Shown: positions 11,484-20,661, counted from the first letter of the stretch. The stretch: 64,000 nucleotides of DNA from Hafnia alvei (GCF_034424155.1 NZ_CP139992.1:1-64000); one strand, 5' to 3'. A program made the numbers and translations. The notes: a model not told the origin generated them from the sequence alone.

Positions 11484-12776
11484 ATGAGTGATATAACACT
11501 GTCTTCTGTCCCTACAAAAATGCGTTATTTAACGCTATTAATGATTTTTATTACCGTCGTAATTTGTTATGTCGATCGTGCTAATTTGGCCGTTGCCTCT
11601 GCGCATATTCAAGCGGAGTTTGGCATTAGTAAATCAGAGATGGGATATATTTTCTCGGCGTTTGCATGGACATACACATTATGCCAAATACCGGGCGGGT
11701 GTATTCTCGATCACTTGGGGGCCAAAACAACCTTTTTTATCGCGATTATGGGATGGTCTATTGGAACCTTATTCCAAGGTTTTGCCAACGGGCTGGTATC
11801 GCTGTTCACTCTACGTGCGGTAACCGGTATGTTTGAAGCTCCGGCTTTTCCAACCAATAACCGTATTGTTACGAGCTGGTTCCCTGAGCAAGAACGTGCG
11901 TCTGCGGTAGGGTTTTATACGTCTGGGCAATTTGTGGGTTTAGCGTTTTTAACTCCTTTGCTGATTTGGTTACAAGAGAAAACCAGCTGGCACTGGGTGT
12001 TCATCGTGACGGGTGCAATTGGTATTCTGTGGGCTCTGATATGGCACTTTGCCTATCAGGCTCCACGCAAAAGCAAGTTCGCCAATCAGGCCGAGATTGA
12101 CCATATTGCTAACGGTGGTGGTATGGTTGATGGCGACGTTGCGACAGGAAAAAAAGAGACTGCGCCTTCAACGACGGCAGACTGGAAGCTGGTGTTTCAT
12201 CGCAAGTTAGTGGGGGTTTATATTGGCCAGTTCGCCATTGCCTCAACGCTATGGTTTTTCCTAACCTGGTTCCCGAATTACCTCACTCAAGAAAAGCATA
12301 TTACCGCGCTGACCGCTGGTTTTATGACAACGGTGCCGTTTATGGCTGCATTTTTTGGGGTGATCCTTTCAGGTATTGTGGCGGATAAATTACTGAAAAG
12401 CGGTAAGTCGATTGGTTTTGCGCGCAAAACTCCTATTATCTGTGGCCTGTTGTTATCCACCTGCATTATTGGTGCGAATTATACCAATGACCCTATGTGG
12501 ATTATGATCCTGATGGCAGTGGCATTCTTCGGCAACGGATTTGCGTCTATTACGTGGTCGCTGATTTCATCTTTGGCACCGATGCGGTTAATTGGGCTTA
12601 CCGGAGGTGTGTTTAATTTCATTGGCGGTTTAGGCGGCATTACCGTTCCATTGGTGGTGGGATATTTGGCTCAATATTATGGTTTTGCACCTTCGTTAAC
12701 CTACATTGCCTCTGTGGCATTGATTGGTGCTCTCTCATACATATTCTTAGTCGGGGATGTGAAACGTATCGACTGA
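11484..12776 (+). CDS. dgoT: D-galactonate:proton symporter, MFS
   Basis: DgoT is an inner-membrane anion:cation symporter (SLC17-like branch of the major facilitator superfamily) that imports D-galactonate with protons. The 430 residues equal the E. coli length and show 12 hydrophobic segments. The first helix has the family string [13 protein letters not shown], and the loop between helices 2 and 3 has [14 protein letters not shown] hydrophilic middle loop lies at about 195-240. The start ATG follows GTGAGAAGA. It is last in the dgo operon and is separated from dgoD by 251 bp of repeat and structured DNA. Confidence 0.94.
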   Translation: MSDITLSSVPTKMRYLTLLMIFITVVICYVDRANLAVASAHIQAEFGISKSEMGYIFSAFAWTYTLCQIPGGCILDHLGAKTTFFIAIMGWSIGTLFQGFANGLVSLFTLRAVTGMFEAPAFPTNNRIVTSWFPEQERASAVGFYTSGQFVGLAFLTPLLIWLQEKTSWHWVFIVTGAIGILWALIWHFAYQAPRKSKFANQAEIDHIANGGGMVDGDVATGKKETAPSTTADWKLVFHRKLVGVYIGQFAIASTLWFFLTWFPNYLTQEKHITALTAGFMTTVPFMAAFFGVILSGIVADKLLKSGKSIGFARKTPIICGLLLSTCIIGANYTNDPMWIMILMAVAFFGNGFASITWSLISSLAPMRLIGLTGGVFNFIGGLGGITVPLVVGYLAQYYGFAPSLTYIASVALIGALSYIFLVGDVKRID

Positions 12777-12831
12777 TATTCAAATCACATCATTAATAAG
12801 ACTTTTCTAAAGAGCGCTATTTCATTAAGTT

Positions 12832-12879
12832 TTCCAGCCGACGTGTCGCCTCTAACCTAGATTGGACACTCGGCTGGAA
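12832..12879 (+). promoter_or_regulatory. Long hairpin over the ribosome binding region of the EAL gene
   Basis: Arms TTCCAGCCGA (12832-12841) and TCGGCTGGAA (12870-12879) pair perfectly, and GTGTC / GACAC extend the stem inward after a one-base bulge. The 3' arm contains the only purine-rich sequence (GGCTGGAA) ahead of ATG 12886, so folding would hide it. There is no T-run, which argues against a plain dgoT terminator. Confidence 0.55.
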
Positions 12880-12885
12880 CCCGCA

Positions 12886-13647
12886 ATGGAAAAAAGTGCA
12901 AATTTTGTTATAAAAAAAGTGATGGAAAATAGCCTTAACCTAACGGTAGATATTTTCTTACAGCCAGTTTTCGATCTCTCTAGCTTTAAATGTGTAGGGG
13001 CAGAGGTTTTAGTTCGAGGTTTTTATCGTCGCAATATTGTTGCGCCAAATTTATTTATTCATCAGCTAGAAGAGAATGGCGGCATAATTTGTTTAGGTAG
13101 TTATGTTATTGATCAGACGTTTAAATATATGTCTGAAGTTTTGATCCCCAATAATTTCCTCTATATCCTGAGCGTCAATATTTCGCTTGTGCAACTTAAT
13201 GAGCAAGGATTTGCACAAACCGTTATCCAATTGGCTGAAAAATATAAAATTCCTGCTGATAGAGTGATGCTTGAACTGACTGAAACTCAAGGGCATCCCG
13301 ATATCAATGGTCAACATAATGCCGCTCAGCTACAAGAATATGGTTTTCTGCTGGCTTGGGATGACGTGACCAGCGCTGACGAAGCTGAGCAAAAAATGAA
13401 GCTGGTAAAAACAGACTTCATAAAGCTCGATCGATCTTGTTTCAAGAAAGGCGCGATGGATGAAACGCTTAAATTGATTGATAAGGCACAGTCGCTTGAT
13501 ACTGACGTGGTTGCTGAAGGTATTGAAACTTTTGCACAAACATCACTGATGTTAAAACATGGCGTTAGGCTGGCTCAGGGCTTTTTGTTCTCACGTCCGT
13601 TGAACAAAGATGATTTCAACGAGGAATACATCCGTAGGCTTCAGTGA
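12886..13647 (+). CDS. Standalone EAL-domain protein, probably degenerate
   Basis: EAL domains hydrolyse cyclic di-GMP or, when degenerate, act as binding or adaptor proteins. This 253-residue protein is essentially one EAL domain with no visible sensor or membrane segment. Visible positions are EVLVR (40-44) in place of EALLR, Asn98 in SVNIS, Glu130 in ELTE, Asp159-Asp160, Lys180 in IKLD and AEGIET (210-215). Loop 6, normally DDFGTGYSS, reads DDVTSADEA, which is a poor loop and usually signals loss of activity. The start is uncertain: ATG 12886 has only a weak, hairpin-covered ribosome site, and ATG 12922 or an upstream TTG 12862 are alternatives. Confidence 0.8.
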   Translation: MEKSANFVIKKVMENSLNLTVDIFLQPVFDLSSFKCVGAEVLVRGFYRRNIVAPNLFIHQLEENGGIICLGSYVIDQTFKYMSEVLIPNNFLYILSVNISLVQLNEQGFAQTVIQLAEKYKIPADRVMLELTETQGHPDINGQHNAAQLQEYGFLLAWDDVTSADEAEQKMKLVKTDFIKLDRSCFKKGAMDETLKLIDKAQSLDTDVVAEGIETFAQTSLMLKHGVRLAQGFLFSRPLNKDDFNEEYIRRLQ

Positions 13648-13708
13648 TCGAAAACTCCGCTTAGTTTATGCTAATGAGATATGCGTTACCTTGCTAAAGG
13701 AATCTATC

Positions 13709-14998
13709 ATGTCTCGCTATGCTGAAAAGCAACTCACATTTGATCCGCGTGGGCACCAGCTCACCAACATTAATATTTGGACACCAGACAGTGAGTGGCT
13801 GGCATACGATGTACGGCCTAGCGGTGCCTCTTTTACCGGGCTGTGCATTGAGCGTGTGAATGTTCATGATGGACGTGTGGAAGTCGTTTACCGCGCACAG
13901 CATGGCGCACATGTTGGCGTGGTGACGATAAGCCCTCAACAACCCACACGCTACGTTTTTATTCATGGTCCAGAGCATCCAGATGCCCACTGGCATTATG
14001 ATTTCCATCATCGGCGCGGCGTGATTGTCAGTGAGCCAGACAGAGAATTGGCCGAAACGCTTGATGCGATGGATATTACCGAGCCTTATACCGCAGGCGC
14101 CCTACGCGGTGGAACGCATGTCCATGTGTTTAGCCCAGATGCCACTCGTCTGAGTTTTACCTATAACGATCACGTTATGCATGAAAAAGATGTGGCGCTC
14201 GATCAGCGTAATGTGGGCATCGCCGTACCTCTGCATGCGGTTAATGTGCCGAAACAACATCCACGCGAATATGACGGCAGCCACTTTTGTGTTCTGGTGA
14301 GCCAAACTACGCTTAACCCTGAGGTAGGAAGCGATCAGATTTCTCGTGCCTATGAAGAGGGATGGATTGGTAATGAGGGCTATCTAAAGCCGGATGGAAC
14401 TCGCCAGCGCTGGGCTTTGGCTTTTATCGGCGATACCGTTGGTGATAAAGGCGCTAAAGTTCCTGAGATCTTTATCGTTGATCTGCCAGAGCAAAACGCA
14501 GCCTATTCGCAGGCGGGAAAATACCCATTGCAAGGCACCGTAGATAGGTTGCCGGCGCCGCCTGCAAACGTACATCAGCGTCGAATTACCTTCACTCATC
14601 AGCGCATTTTCCCTGGAATTGCAACGACACCACGCCATTGGCTGCGTTCTTCACCAAACGGTGCCGAAATTGCTTTCCTGATGCAAGATGATGCGGGTGT
14701 GGTTCAGCTTTGGACTATTTCGCCTAATGGTGGAGAGCCACGGCAGATAACGCACGGGAAGCATTCCGTGCAGTCGGCATTGAGTTGGCATCCTGATGGG
14801 GAGTCGCTGTTTTTCGTGATGGATAATAGCGTTGTGCGATGCAAAGTACATTCAGGCGAAATCACTCGTCTAACAATACGTTCAGAGCAACCACCGTGCG
14901 CGGAGGCCGTGGTGGTTTCCCCCGATGGAAACCACGTTGCATTCATGCGTGAGATTGCAGGCTGGCCACAAATTTTTATGGTGAACTTAAACGGATAA
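13709..14998 (+). CDS. yidR: YidR, DUF3748 beta-propeller-like protein
   Basis: YidR is a conserved enterobacterial protein of unknown function. The 429-residue product aligns along its length with E. coli YidR (for example FDVRPSGASFTG-like YDVRPSGASFTG, WHYDFHHRRGVIV and VSFTYNDHVMHE-like strings) and has TolB/WD-like repeats near the C-terminus (IAFLMQDDAGVVQLWTISP, then SWHPDGESLFFV and VSPDGNHVAFM), which suggests a beta-propeller. No signal peptide is seen. ATG 13709 is preceded by AAAGGA at good spacing; the open frame extends upstream to 13610 into the EAL gene but without support. Confidence 0.9.
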   Translation: MSRYAEKQLTFDPRGHQLTNINIWTPDSEWLAYDVRPSGASFTGLCIERVNVHDGRVEVVYRAQHGAHVGVVTISPQQPTRYVFIHGPEHPDAHWHYDFHHRRGVIVSEPDRELAETLDAMDITEPYTAGALRGGTHVHVFSPDATRLSFTYNDHVMHEKDVALDQRNVGIAVPLHAVNVPKQHPREYDGSHFCVLVSQTTLNPEVGSDQISRAYEEGWIGNEGYLKPDGTRQRWALAFIGDTVGDKGAKVPEIFIVDLPEQNAAYSQAGKYPLQGTVDRLPAPPANVHQRRITFTHQRIFPGIATTPRHWLRSSPNGAEIAFLMQDDAGVVQLWTISPNGGEPRQITHGKHSVQSALSWHPDGESLFFVMDNSVVRCKVHSGEITRLTIRSEQPPCAEAVVVSPDGNHVAFMREIAGWPQIFMVNLNG

Positions 14999-15035
14999 TG
15001 ACGCCCAAGCTTTCTGTTTGGGGATGATTTCAGTT

Positions 15036-15404
15036 CTATTCATAATGCGGAGCGGCATTGTCCTGAACGGTATAGTTCGGGGCAACATTGTTTACTCCGC
15101 TGGTTTGCTCGTCGCGCAAAACGCGCGCACGCGGAGAATCATCTTCTGGATTTGAGCCTGAACGATAGTAGTCGTAAGGCAATAGCAGCGTATCCACTAC
15201 GGCAGAAAACGGTAGATCCAGAGCAAGAAGCGGTGTCATCGCCCAACCAGTATCATCATCTTTGATCATTTTGATGTCATTTTTGGCACCAGAATAATAA
15301 CCCTGACTCGGTCCAACACGGGTCATGACGCTGGAACAGCCTCCCGCAAGCAGCGTGGTGCCAGCAAGCAGAGTTATCGTCAAGCATCTAATCCGTTGTC
15401 TCAT
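15036..15404 (-). CDS. yidQ: YidQ-family outer-membrane lipoprotein
   Basis: A 122-residue small lipoprotein of the YidQ/YceK (DUF1375) family, function unknown. The N-terminus is a lipoprotein signal (RIRCLTITLLAGTTLLAGGC) with lipobox LAGGC. The mature part has the family string GWAMTPLLALDLPFSAVVDT followed by LLPYDYYR. It is convergent with yidR and divergent from ibpA, the same neighbourhood as in E. coli. Confidence 0.9.
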   Translation of the reverse strand: MRQRIRCLTITLLAGTTLLAGGCSSVMTRVGPSQGYYSGAKNDIKMIKDDDTGWAMTPLLALDLPFSAVVDTLLLPYDYYRSGSNPEDDSPRARVLRDEQTSGVNNVAPNYTVQDNAAPHYE

Positions 15405-15606
15405 AAATCCATCCCAATAATGGCTGCACTGTGCTTAAGCCAGAGTTGTTGAGTTATAGCATCTGTGCCGAGAAACTGGCAAAACCATCCGTTGGCTCTG
15501 TGGCAGCTATCTCACTTCACAAAAATAGTGTACCTGATTGTATCTTGCCTGTTTATGACAGTGATTTGAACAATTCGTGCGCTCTCATAAAAATTAAATT
15601 TTTACG

Positions 15607-15632
15607 CTTGAAAAATTTCGCACCGACTCCAT
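15607..15632 (+). promoter_or_regulatory. Sigma-32 heat-shock promoter of ibpA
   Basis: CTTGAA (15607-15612), a 14-base spacer and CTCCAT (15627-15632) match the sigma-32 consensus CTTGAA-N13/14-CCCCAT closely. Transcription would start near 15639, giving an untranslated leader of about 110 bases before ibpA. The rest of the 347-base yidQ-ibpA gap holds no credible gene. Confidence 0.85.
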
Positions 15633-15720
15633 CTTATTAGCAGGCCGATGAGAAATATGCCGTAAGGGTGTTTCTGGCTTAATGATTATATAGTCTGTCC
15701 ATGATGGAAGATTATTTTTT

Positions 15721-15742
15721 CCTCGCTGATTTTATTAGGAGG
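15721..15742 (+). promoter_or_regulatory. ROSE-type RNA thermometer of ibpA
   Basis: CCTCGCT (15721-15727) pairs with AGGAGG (15737-15742), sequestering the whole Shine-Dalgarno sequence, with a single bulged G at 15725. This is the UCGCU form of the U(U/C)GCU motif that defines ROSE elements. Melting on heating would free the ribosome site ahead of ATG 15752. Confidence 0.88.
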
Positions 15743-15751
15743 CATATTTTT

Positions 15752-16165
15752 ATGCGCAACTACGATTTATCTCCACTTTATCGCTCTGCTATTGGCTTCG
15801 ACCGTTTATTTAACCTGATTGAGTCAGGTCAAAATCAGTCTAACGGGGGATATCCTCCTTACAACGTTGAGCTGGTAGATGACAATCACTATCGCATTTC
15901 TATTGCGGTTGCTGGTTTTGCTGAGCATGAGTTGGATATCACTGCGCAAGCTAATACGCTGATTGTTAAAGGTTCTCATGAACAGTCAGATAAAGAACGC
16001 ACCTATTTATATCAAGGTATCGCCGAGCGTAACTTTGAACGTAAATTCCAACTGGCTGAACATATTCAAATTAAAGGTGCCAACTTGGAAAACGGACTTT
16101 TATATATCGATTTAGAGCGCATTGTTCCTGAAACATTGCAGCCACGTAAGATTGAAATTAAGTAA
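15752..16165 (+). CDS. ibpA: Small heat-shock protein IbpA
   Basis: IbpA is a cytoplasmic alpha-crystallin-type chaperone that coats aggregating proteins and hands them to DnaK and ClpB. The 137 residues match E. coli IbpA in length. The alpha-crystallin domain spans about 35-125 with [22 protein letters not shown], and the IEI-like end KIEIK is present. ATG 15752 sits 9 bases after the AGGAGG held in the ROSE hairpin; the open frame begins 17 codons earlier but inside that leader. ibpB follows after 126 bp. Confidence 0.97.
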   Translation: MRNYDLSPLYRSAIGFDRLFNLIESGQNQSNGGYPPYNVELVDDNHYRISIAVAGFAEHELDITAQANTLIVKGSHEQSDKERTYLYQGIAERNFERKFQLAEHIQIKGANLENGLLYIDLERIVPETLQPRKIEIK

Positions 16166-16266
16166 TTAACTGTAGCTAATAGCTGTTAAAGATCAAATTA
16201 AATAGCCTGCCTACGGGGGGCTAATGGTCGGCTGTGATACATTGATAAAGCAGCCGTAAATAATAT

Positions 16267-16284
16267 CTCGCTTCTTAGAAGGAG
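16267..16284 (+). promoter_or_regulatory. ROSE-type RNA thermometer of ibpB
   Basis: CTC-G-CTTC pairs with GAAGGAG around a UUA loop, with the G at 16270 bulged. The whole AAGGAG ribosome site is paired. This is the same design as the ibpA element with a longer, tighter stem, and it lies 7 bases before ATG 16292. Confidence 0.88.
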
Positions 16285-16291
16285 TTTATAT

Positions 16292-16765
16292 ATGCGTAAT
16301 CACGATCTTTCTCCGTTACTTCGTCAGTGGATTGGCTTCGATAAATTGGCCAATGCGATGCAAAGTGGCTTAGAGCCTCAAGGGTTCCCGCCATACAACA
16401 TCGAGAAAAGTGACGATAACCACTATCGCATCTCTCTGGCATTGGCCGGATTTAAGCAGAGCGAACTGGATATTGAAGTTGAAGGCCCGCGCTTAACCGT
16501 GCGTGGTAATCCAACCCAGCCGGAAAAACCGGTAGAGTATTTACATCAGGGTCTGGTTTATAAGGCGTTCGACTTAACCTTTACCTTGGCTGAACATCTC
16601 ACCGTAGATGGCGCTAAGTTTGAAAATGGGCTGTTGAATATCGATCTGGTGCGTAATGTACCGGAAGCGCTGCAGCCTCAGCGTATTGCTATCGGTGGGC
16701 AAACAACGACTCCAGCACTGGAGCAGGCCCAGACCCCAGCAAGTGACGCTGAAACCAGTAACTAA
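16292..16765 (+). CDS. ibpB: Small heat-shock protein IbpB
   Basis: IbpB is the partner of IbpA in aggregate-binding chaperone oligomers. The 157-residue product is clearly paralogous to IbpA ([19 protein letters not shown] at the start, then [22 protein letters not shown]) with the alpha-crystallin domain at about 30-125. The C-terminal tail after RIAIGG is longer than in E. coli IbpB (142 residues) and rich in Thr, Gln and Ala. The second gene of the heat-shock operon, it ends in a strong terminator. Confidence 0.96.
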   Translation: MRNHDLSPLLRQWIGFDKLANAMQSGLEPQGFPPYNIEKSDDNHYRISLALAGFKQSELDIEVEGPRLTVRGNPTQPEKPVEYLHQGLVYKAFDLTFTLAEHLTVDGAKFENGLLNIDLVRNVPEALQPQRIAIGGQTTTPALEQAQTPASDAETSN

Positions 16766-16802
16766 TAAGCATCTCTGATCTACCCCTCTCTAATCATTCT
16801 TT

Positions 16803-16829
16803 GGCGCAGGCAACTGCGCCCTTTTTTTA
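16803..16829 (+). terminator. Rho-independent terminator after ibpB
   Basis: Perfect hairpin GGCGCAG-gcaa-CTGCGCC followed by seven T. It lies about 40 bp after the ibpB stop. Confidence 0.93.
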
Positions 16830-16954
16830 TTCTGTATCTTACGTTTTATGTAGAATTATATAAAAAACCGATGATTTTATGCGGGTTGTTCGTACAGGGT
16901 GTAGCAGGTATGGTGTCGGTTGTCTTTTCCTAATAATTACCTGTGATTGCTATC

Positions 16955-18238
16955 ATGACTTTTTCTGTATTTGGCGACAAATTTACCCGCTACGCGGGGA
17001 TCACCCGTTTGATGGACGATCTGAATGATGGCCTGCGTACGCCGGGCGCCATAATGCTTGGCGGCGGTAATCCGGCTAAAATCCCTCAGATGACGGATTA
17101 TTTCACTCAACTTTGTGCGGATATGTTGAATGAAGGCAAACTCACCGATGCGTTGTGCAACTATGATGGCCCACAAGGTAAAGATGCGCTGTTGCAGGCG
17201 TTGGCCAAAATGCTGCGCGATGAGTTTGGATGGCAAATAGAAGCACAAAATATTGCACTAACAAACGGCAGCCAAAGCGCGTTTTTCTACTTATTCAATT
17301 TGTATGCCGGGCGTCTTTCTGACGGTTCTCGTCGTCGGGTTTTGTTCCCATTGGCACCCGAATATATTGGTTATGCCGATGCTGGGTTAGACGAAGATTT
17401 GTTTGTTTCAGCGAAACCTACTATCGAGCTATTGCCTGAAGGCCAGTTTAAATATCACGTTGATTTTGACCATCTCAATATTGGCGATGACGTCGGGCTG
17501 ATTTGCGTTTCTCGTCCGACTAACCCAACGGGGAATGTTTTAACCGACGAAGAGCTTATTCGCCTTGATGCTTTAGCTCAGCAGCGCAACATTCCGCTGT
17601 TGATCGATAACGCCTACGGTTTACCGTTCCCAGGAATTATCTTTTCTGATGTGAATCCGTTGTGGAACCCTAATATTATTCTGTGCATGAGCCTGTCGAA
17701 GTTGGGGCTACCGGGTTCTCGCTGCGGCATCGTGATTGCTGATGAAAAAGTGATCAGCGCAATCAGTAACATGAACGGGATTATCAGCCTTTCCCCGGGC
17801 AGTCTTGGTCCCGCTATTGCGCTTGAGATGATTGAGCGTGGTGATTTGCTGCGTCTATCCAACGAGGTGATTAAACCGTTTTATCGCCAGCGTGTAGAGC
17901 AGACGATCGAAGTGATTCGTCGCTACTTACCGGAAGAGCGCTGTTTGATTCATAAACCAGAGGGCGCGATTTTCCTGTGGCTATGGTTTATCGATCTGCC
18001 GATCAGCACGGAGATTTTATACCAGCGGCTGAAACAGCGCGGCGTATTGATGGTGCCAGGGCACTATTTCTTCCCTGGGTTGGAGCACGAGTGGCCGCAT
18101 ACGCATCAGTGCATGCGCATGAACTATGTTCCTGAACCGGATCAAATCGAGAAGGGGGTGCAGATTCTTGCGGAAGAGGTTGAACGCGCACATCAAGAAG
18201 ATGCGGGTAAGAAGAAACGCTACGTCGGTAAACGGTAG
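16955..18238 (+). CDS. avtA: Valine-pyruvate aminotransferase
   Basis: AvtA transfers the amino group between alanine/pyruvate and valine/2-oxoisovalerate, a side route of valine and alanine synthesis. The 427-residue PLP enzyme (fold type I) contains NYDGPQGKDALL, ALTNGSQSAFFYLF, SRPTNPTGNV with the cofactor-contact Asn, and the PLP lysine in SLSKLGLPGSRCG. ATG 16955 gives the E. coli N-terminus MTFS(V/L)FGDKF; a GTG four codons upstream is in frame. The C-terminus has a short basic tail (GKKKRYVGKR) beyond the E. coli end. Confidence 0.95.
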   Translation: MTFSVFGDKFTRYAGITRLMDDLNDGLRTPGAIMLGGGNPAKIPQMTDYFTQLCADMLNEGKLTDALCNYDGPQGKDALLQALAKMLRDEFGWQIEAQNIALTNGSQSAFFYLFNLYAGRLSDGSRRRVLFPLAPEYIGYADAGLDEDLFVSAKPTIELLPEGQFKYHVDFDHLNIGDDVGLICVSRPTNPTGNVLTDEELIRLDALAQQRNIPLLIDNAYGLPFPGIIFSDVNPLWNPNIILCMSLSKLGLPGSRCGIVIADEKVISAISNMNGIISLSPGSLGPAIALEMIERGDLLRLSNEVIKPFYRQRVEQTIEVIRRYLPEERCLIHKPEGAIFLWLWFIDLPISTEILYQRLKQRGVLMVPGHYFFPGLEHEWPHTHQCMRMNYVPEPDQIEKGVQILAEEVERAHQEDAGKKKRYVGKR

Positions 18239-18252
18239 TTAACCGCGTGATA

Positions 18253-18283
18253 AAACAAACCCCGCAATAGCGGGGTTTGTTTT
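18253..18283. terminator. Bidirectional terminator avtA/yibL
   Basis: AAACAAACCCCGC-aata-GCGGGGTTTGTTT, a perfect 13-bp stem with A and T runs on both sides. It lies between the convergent genes avtA and yibL. Confidence 0.92.
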
Positions 18284-18299
18284 AGCTAAGAGTAAAAGA

Positions 18300-18668
18300 T
18301 TAGAACTCTTTTTTCGCGTAGCCAGTAACCACTTTCAAGCCCATTTCACGGCCTAGCGCCGTCATTGGATGAACCACCTCGATACCACGTACGGCCTTTT
18401 TCAACGATCCCATATCAGCCTGTTCTTTTTTGGTGATTTCACGGCTGAATGGCATCTTTAAAAGCTGCTGTGCTTTGGTGCTGAAATGGCTTGCTTGAAC
18501 GGCACGCAGGCGCTCAATCTCTGCGCTCAATTTTTCTTGCTCGGTGCGGTTCTCATCTAGCGCGTGGGTCGTTACAGAATCAATCTCTTGTAACAGCAGG
18601 CCAGCTTCTTTACGACGCAGTGCGTCCAGCTTGTCGCTCAGGCGTTTAATTTCTGCTTTTTCTTTCAT
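18300..18668 (-). CDS. yibL: YibL, ribosome-associated protein (DUF2810)
   Basis: A 122-residue protein homologous to E. coli YibL, which has been found with ribosomal particles; its role is unknown. The first half is charged coiled-coil sequence ([20 protein letters not shown] and similar), and the second half has the conserved [18 protein letters not shown] and [16 protein letters not shown] at 18668 follows GGAAGA; the open frame begins seven codons upstream without support. It follows the mtlADR operon on the same strand, as in E. coli, but a terminator-like hairpin intervenes. Confidence 0.92.
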   Translation of the reverse strand: MKEKAEIKRLSDKLDALRRKEAGLLLQEIDSVTTHALDENRTEQEKLSAEIERLRAVQASHFSTKAQQLLKMPFSREITKKEQADMGSLKKAVRGIEVVHPMTALGREMGLKVVTGYAKKEF

Positions 18669-18757
18669 GACATATCTTCCGGTCATCAATACTTTTAGGG
18701 ATTAGGAGATAGTTTAACAGCTGTCGGCGTTAATGTGGCGATTGGCTGAAAAGAAGA

Positions 18758-18782
18758 CGCCCCAGTCTTGAAAACTGGGGAG
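18758..18782 (-). terminator. Terminator after mtlR
   Basis: Hairpin CCCCAGT (18760-18766) / ACTGGGG (18774-18780); on the minus strand it is followed by GCGTCTTCTTTT, a weak T-rich tail. It lies just past the mtlR stop. Confidence 0.7.
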
Positions 18783-18783
18783 A

Positions 18784-19446
18784 TTAGAAGGCTTTCTTAT
18801 GGCACAAACGAGTGACTAAATCGGTGATGCTGAGCACCAGCGTTGAACGAACCATTTGTTGATAACGTTGCTCCTGCATATTCACTAGCAGATCATCAAC
18901 AACGTCTTCGGGCAGATGAAGCGTGGGCTGCGGAGGAAGTGCGGTCATGCTATGTAGCATGTTGATTGGCCCGAGTATTTCATCATCGGTGAAGCTATAG
19001 ATTTTGTTCTCATGTTTTAATTCGTTGTTGAGGGCGAGTAGAAGCTCTACGTCTTCATATTCATCACGGCTAATCACGCCTAGCGCGTAGATAAGCTTTA
19101 GCCGCACGGGCAAATCAGCAAGTGGACCGCTTCCTTCCAGTAGGGGCTCCACCGCATATTTCACCGCATAGTCATCTTTACGAAAGGCTTGAAGAACCAA
19201 AAGATCTACCGCTTCGGCGAGCAGCCCTACGGTGGCCTGAATAAAACCCGCCACCGTTTGTCGAGCGTTTAGGCGCTCAAGAATGCGGTTTTCAAAAGCC
19301 TGGCTTTTATAAAGGTCAGATTCTTCCATGGTTGCCATAGTCGTTGCTTCACTTGCCGAATATCGTTGCTTTTCTGGGGCGGCGACACTCGGAAGTTCCC
19401 TTTCTCTTTCAGGTTGTGCACTGTTACGCACGCGATTTAATTTCAT
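18784..19446 (-). CDS. mtlR: Mannitol operon repressor MtlR
   Basis: MtlR represses the mannitol operon in E. coli; it is an all-helical MtlR/DUF1456-type fold and may act through other factors because no classical DNA-binding motif is visible. The 220-residue product shares FENR(I/V)LERLNA, LLVLQ(A/V)FRKDDYAVKYAVEPLL and FTDDEILGP with E. coli MtlR. The N-terminus is about 25 residues longer than in E. coli, but the start at 19446 is backed by AGAAGGG at good spacing. It is the last gene of mtlADR, after a strong intercistronic hairpin. Confidence 0.93.
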   Translation of the reverse strand: MKLNRVRNSAQPERERELPSVAAPEKQRYSASEATTMATMEESDLYKSQAFENRILERLNARQTVAGFIQATVGLLAEAVDLLVLQAFRKDDYAVKYAVEPLLEGSGPLADLPVRLKLIYALGVISRDEYEDVELLLALNNELKHENKIYSFTDDEILGPINMLHSMTALPPQPTLHLPEDVVDDLLVNMQEQRYQQMVRSTLVLSITDLVTRLCHKKAF

Positions 19447-19460
19447 TTTACCCTTCTCAT

Positions 19461-19489
19461 TTGGAGTTGCCGCTTCGCCGCAACTCCAA
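19461..19489 (-). promoter_or_regulatory. Hairpin between mtlD and mtlR
   Basis: Perfect 10-bp arms TTGGAGTTGC and GCAACTCCAA, with a partly self-complementary GCTTCGC loop. There is no T-run on either strand. It lies in the 57-bp gap and could partly block transcription into mtlR or protect mRNA ends. Confidence 0.6.
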
Positions 19490-19503
19490 CCATATGGGTT
19501 ACA

Positions 19504-20661
19504 TCATGCTTTGCGCTGCATGGCGTTATACACATTAGCGATCTGTGCGACAAGTTCTGGCTGATCTTCCAGCTCACAAACTTGCGCCACGGTGTTGCTC
19601 ACGCCTATTTCGTCAAGGAGCGTTGTCATTTCTAACGCCTGAGGATCTTGATGACTGCGGTAGCTCAGGGCGGCGGCAATACCGATGATTAAATTGTGGT
19701 TGGTAAGACCGTATTCAAGCGTTCCTCGTAACGGCTTGATCAGGCGATCGCCGGCGCTAAGTTTACGCAGTGGTTGGCGCCCAACACGTTCGACATCATC
19801 ATGCAGGTAAGGGTTTTCAAAACGGCCAAGAATTTTTTCGATATAGGCCGCATGTTGCTGGGGATCAAAACTGTAGCGCTTGATGAGTACCGCTCCGCTT
19901 TCTTCCATCGCGCCTTTTACCACGGTACGAATGGCGGGATCGAGAATAGCCTCGCGAATGGTTTGATAGCCTGCGAGCTGACCCAGATAAGCAGTGATTG
20001 CATGCCCGGTGTTAAGAGTGAAGAGTTTACGCTCAACGTAGGCCATTAAGTTAGCGGTAGACTCCATTCCTGAAATTTGCGGTAACTGGCCTTTGAACTG
20101 TGTGCTATCAACGATCCACTCGCTGAAGGTTTCAACCGTGACCTCTAACGGGTCGTCGTTCGCTGCGGCGCTCGGTGGCACGATGCGGTCTACCGCAGAA
20201 TCGACAAAGCCGATGTGCTCTTCTACCCAAGCATGAAGCTCGACGGGCATTGCCTCAAGGACATGCTGCTTGAGCTGGCTAGTGCCACGCACCATGTTTT
20301 CGCACGCAATGATATTCATGGGCTGTTGGTTACCATTGCTGTGACGAGCCATTAATCCCTGCGCCAGCGTATGGGCAATTTTACTAAGAACCTGCGGGCC
20401 AACGGCGGTGGTGATGATATCTGCTTGTGCAATTTGTTGAATGGCATCAGCGCTGTTGCTATGAATGGCGCTTACGCGGTTAACCTGTTCGACGCGCGCA
20501 TTTTCACCCACGACGTTGACCTGATAGCTTTGCTGGTGAGCAAGCTGATCGACCAACGGCTGGTTTACGTCTGCAAAAGTGAGTTCCGCCTGTGCATCTG
20601 CCAATAATTTACCAATAAAGCCACGACCGATATTACCTGCACCAAAATGAATCGCTTTCAT
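19504..20661 (-). CDS. mtlD: Mannitol-1-phosphate 5-dehydrogenase
   Basis: MtlD oxidises mannitol 1-phosphate to fructose 6-phosphate with NAD+. The 385-residue product has an N-terminal Rossmann motif [13 protein letters not shown] (residues 5-17) and the long-chain polyol dehydrogenase substrate domain, including [13 protein letters not shown] and YSFDPQQH. It is slightly longer than the 382-residue E. coli enzyme. It lies between mtlA and mtlR, with hairpins on both sides. Confidence 0.97.
   Translation of the reverse strand: MKAIHFGAGNIGRGFIGKLLADAQAELTFADVNQPLVDQLAHQQSYQVNVVGENARVEQVNRVSAIHSNSADAIQQIAQADIITTAVGPQVLSKIAHTLAQGLMARHSNGNQQPMNIIACENMVRGTSQLKQHVLEAMPVELHAWVEEHIGFVDSAVDRIVPPSAAANDDPLEVTVETFSEWIVDSTQFKGQLPQISGMESTANLMAYVERKLFTLNTGHAITAYLGQLAGYQTIREAILDPAIRTVVKGAMEESGAVLIKRYSFDPQQHAAYIEKILGRFENPYLHDDVERVGRQPLRKLSAGDRLIKPLRGTLEYGLTNHNLIIGIAAALSYRSHQDPQALEMTTLLDEIGVSNTVAQVCELEDQPELVAQIANVYNAMQRKA

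Noticed and set aside
15431-15640. 69-codon plus-strand ORF between yidQ and ibpA
   Set aside because: It covers the sigma-32 promoter of ibpA, has no ribosome site and no recognisable domain.
16166-16291. Possible sigma-54 promoter between ibpA and ibpB, known in E. coli
   Set aside because: No acceptable TGGCAC-N5-TTGCA match was found; only a GGCTG...CAGCC hairpin and the ROSE stem.
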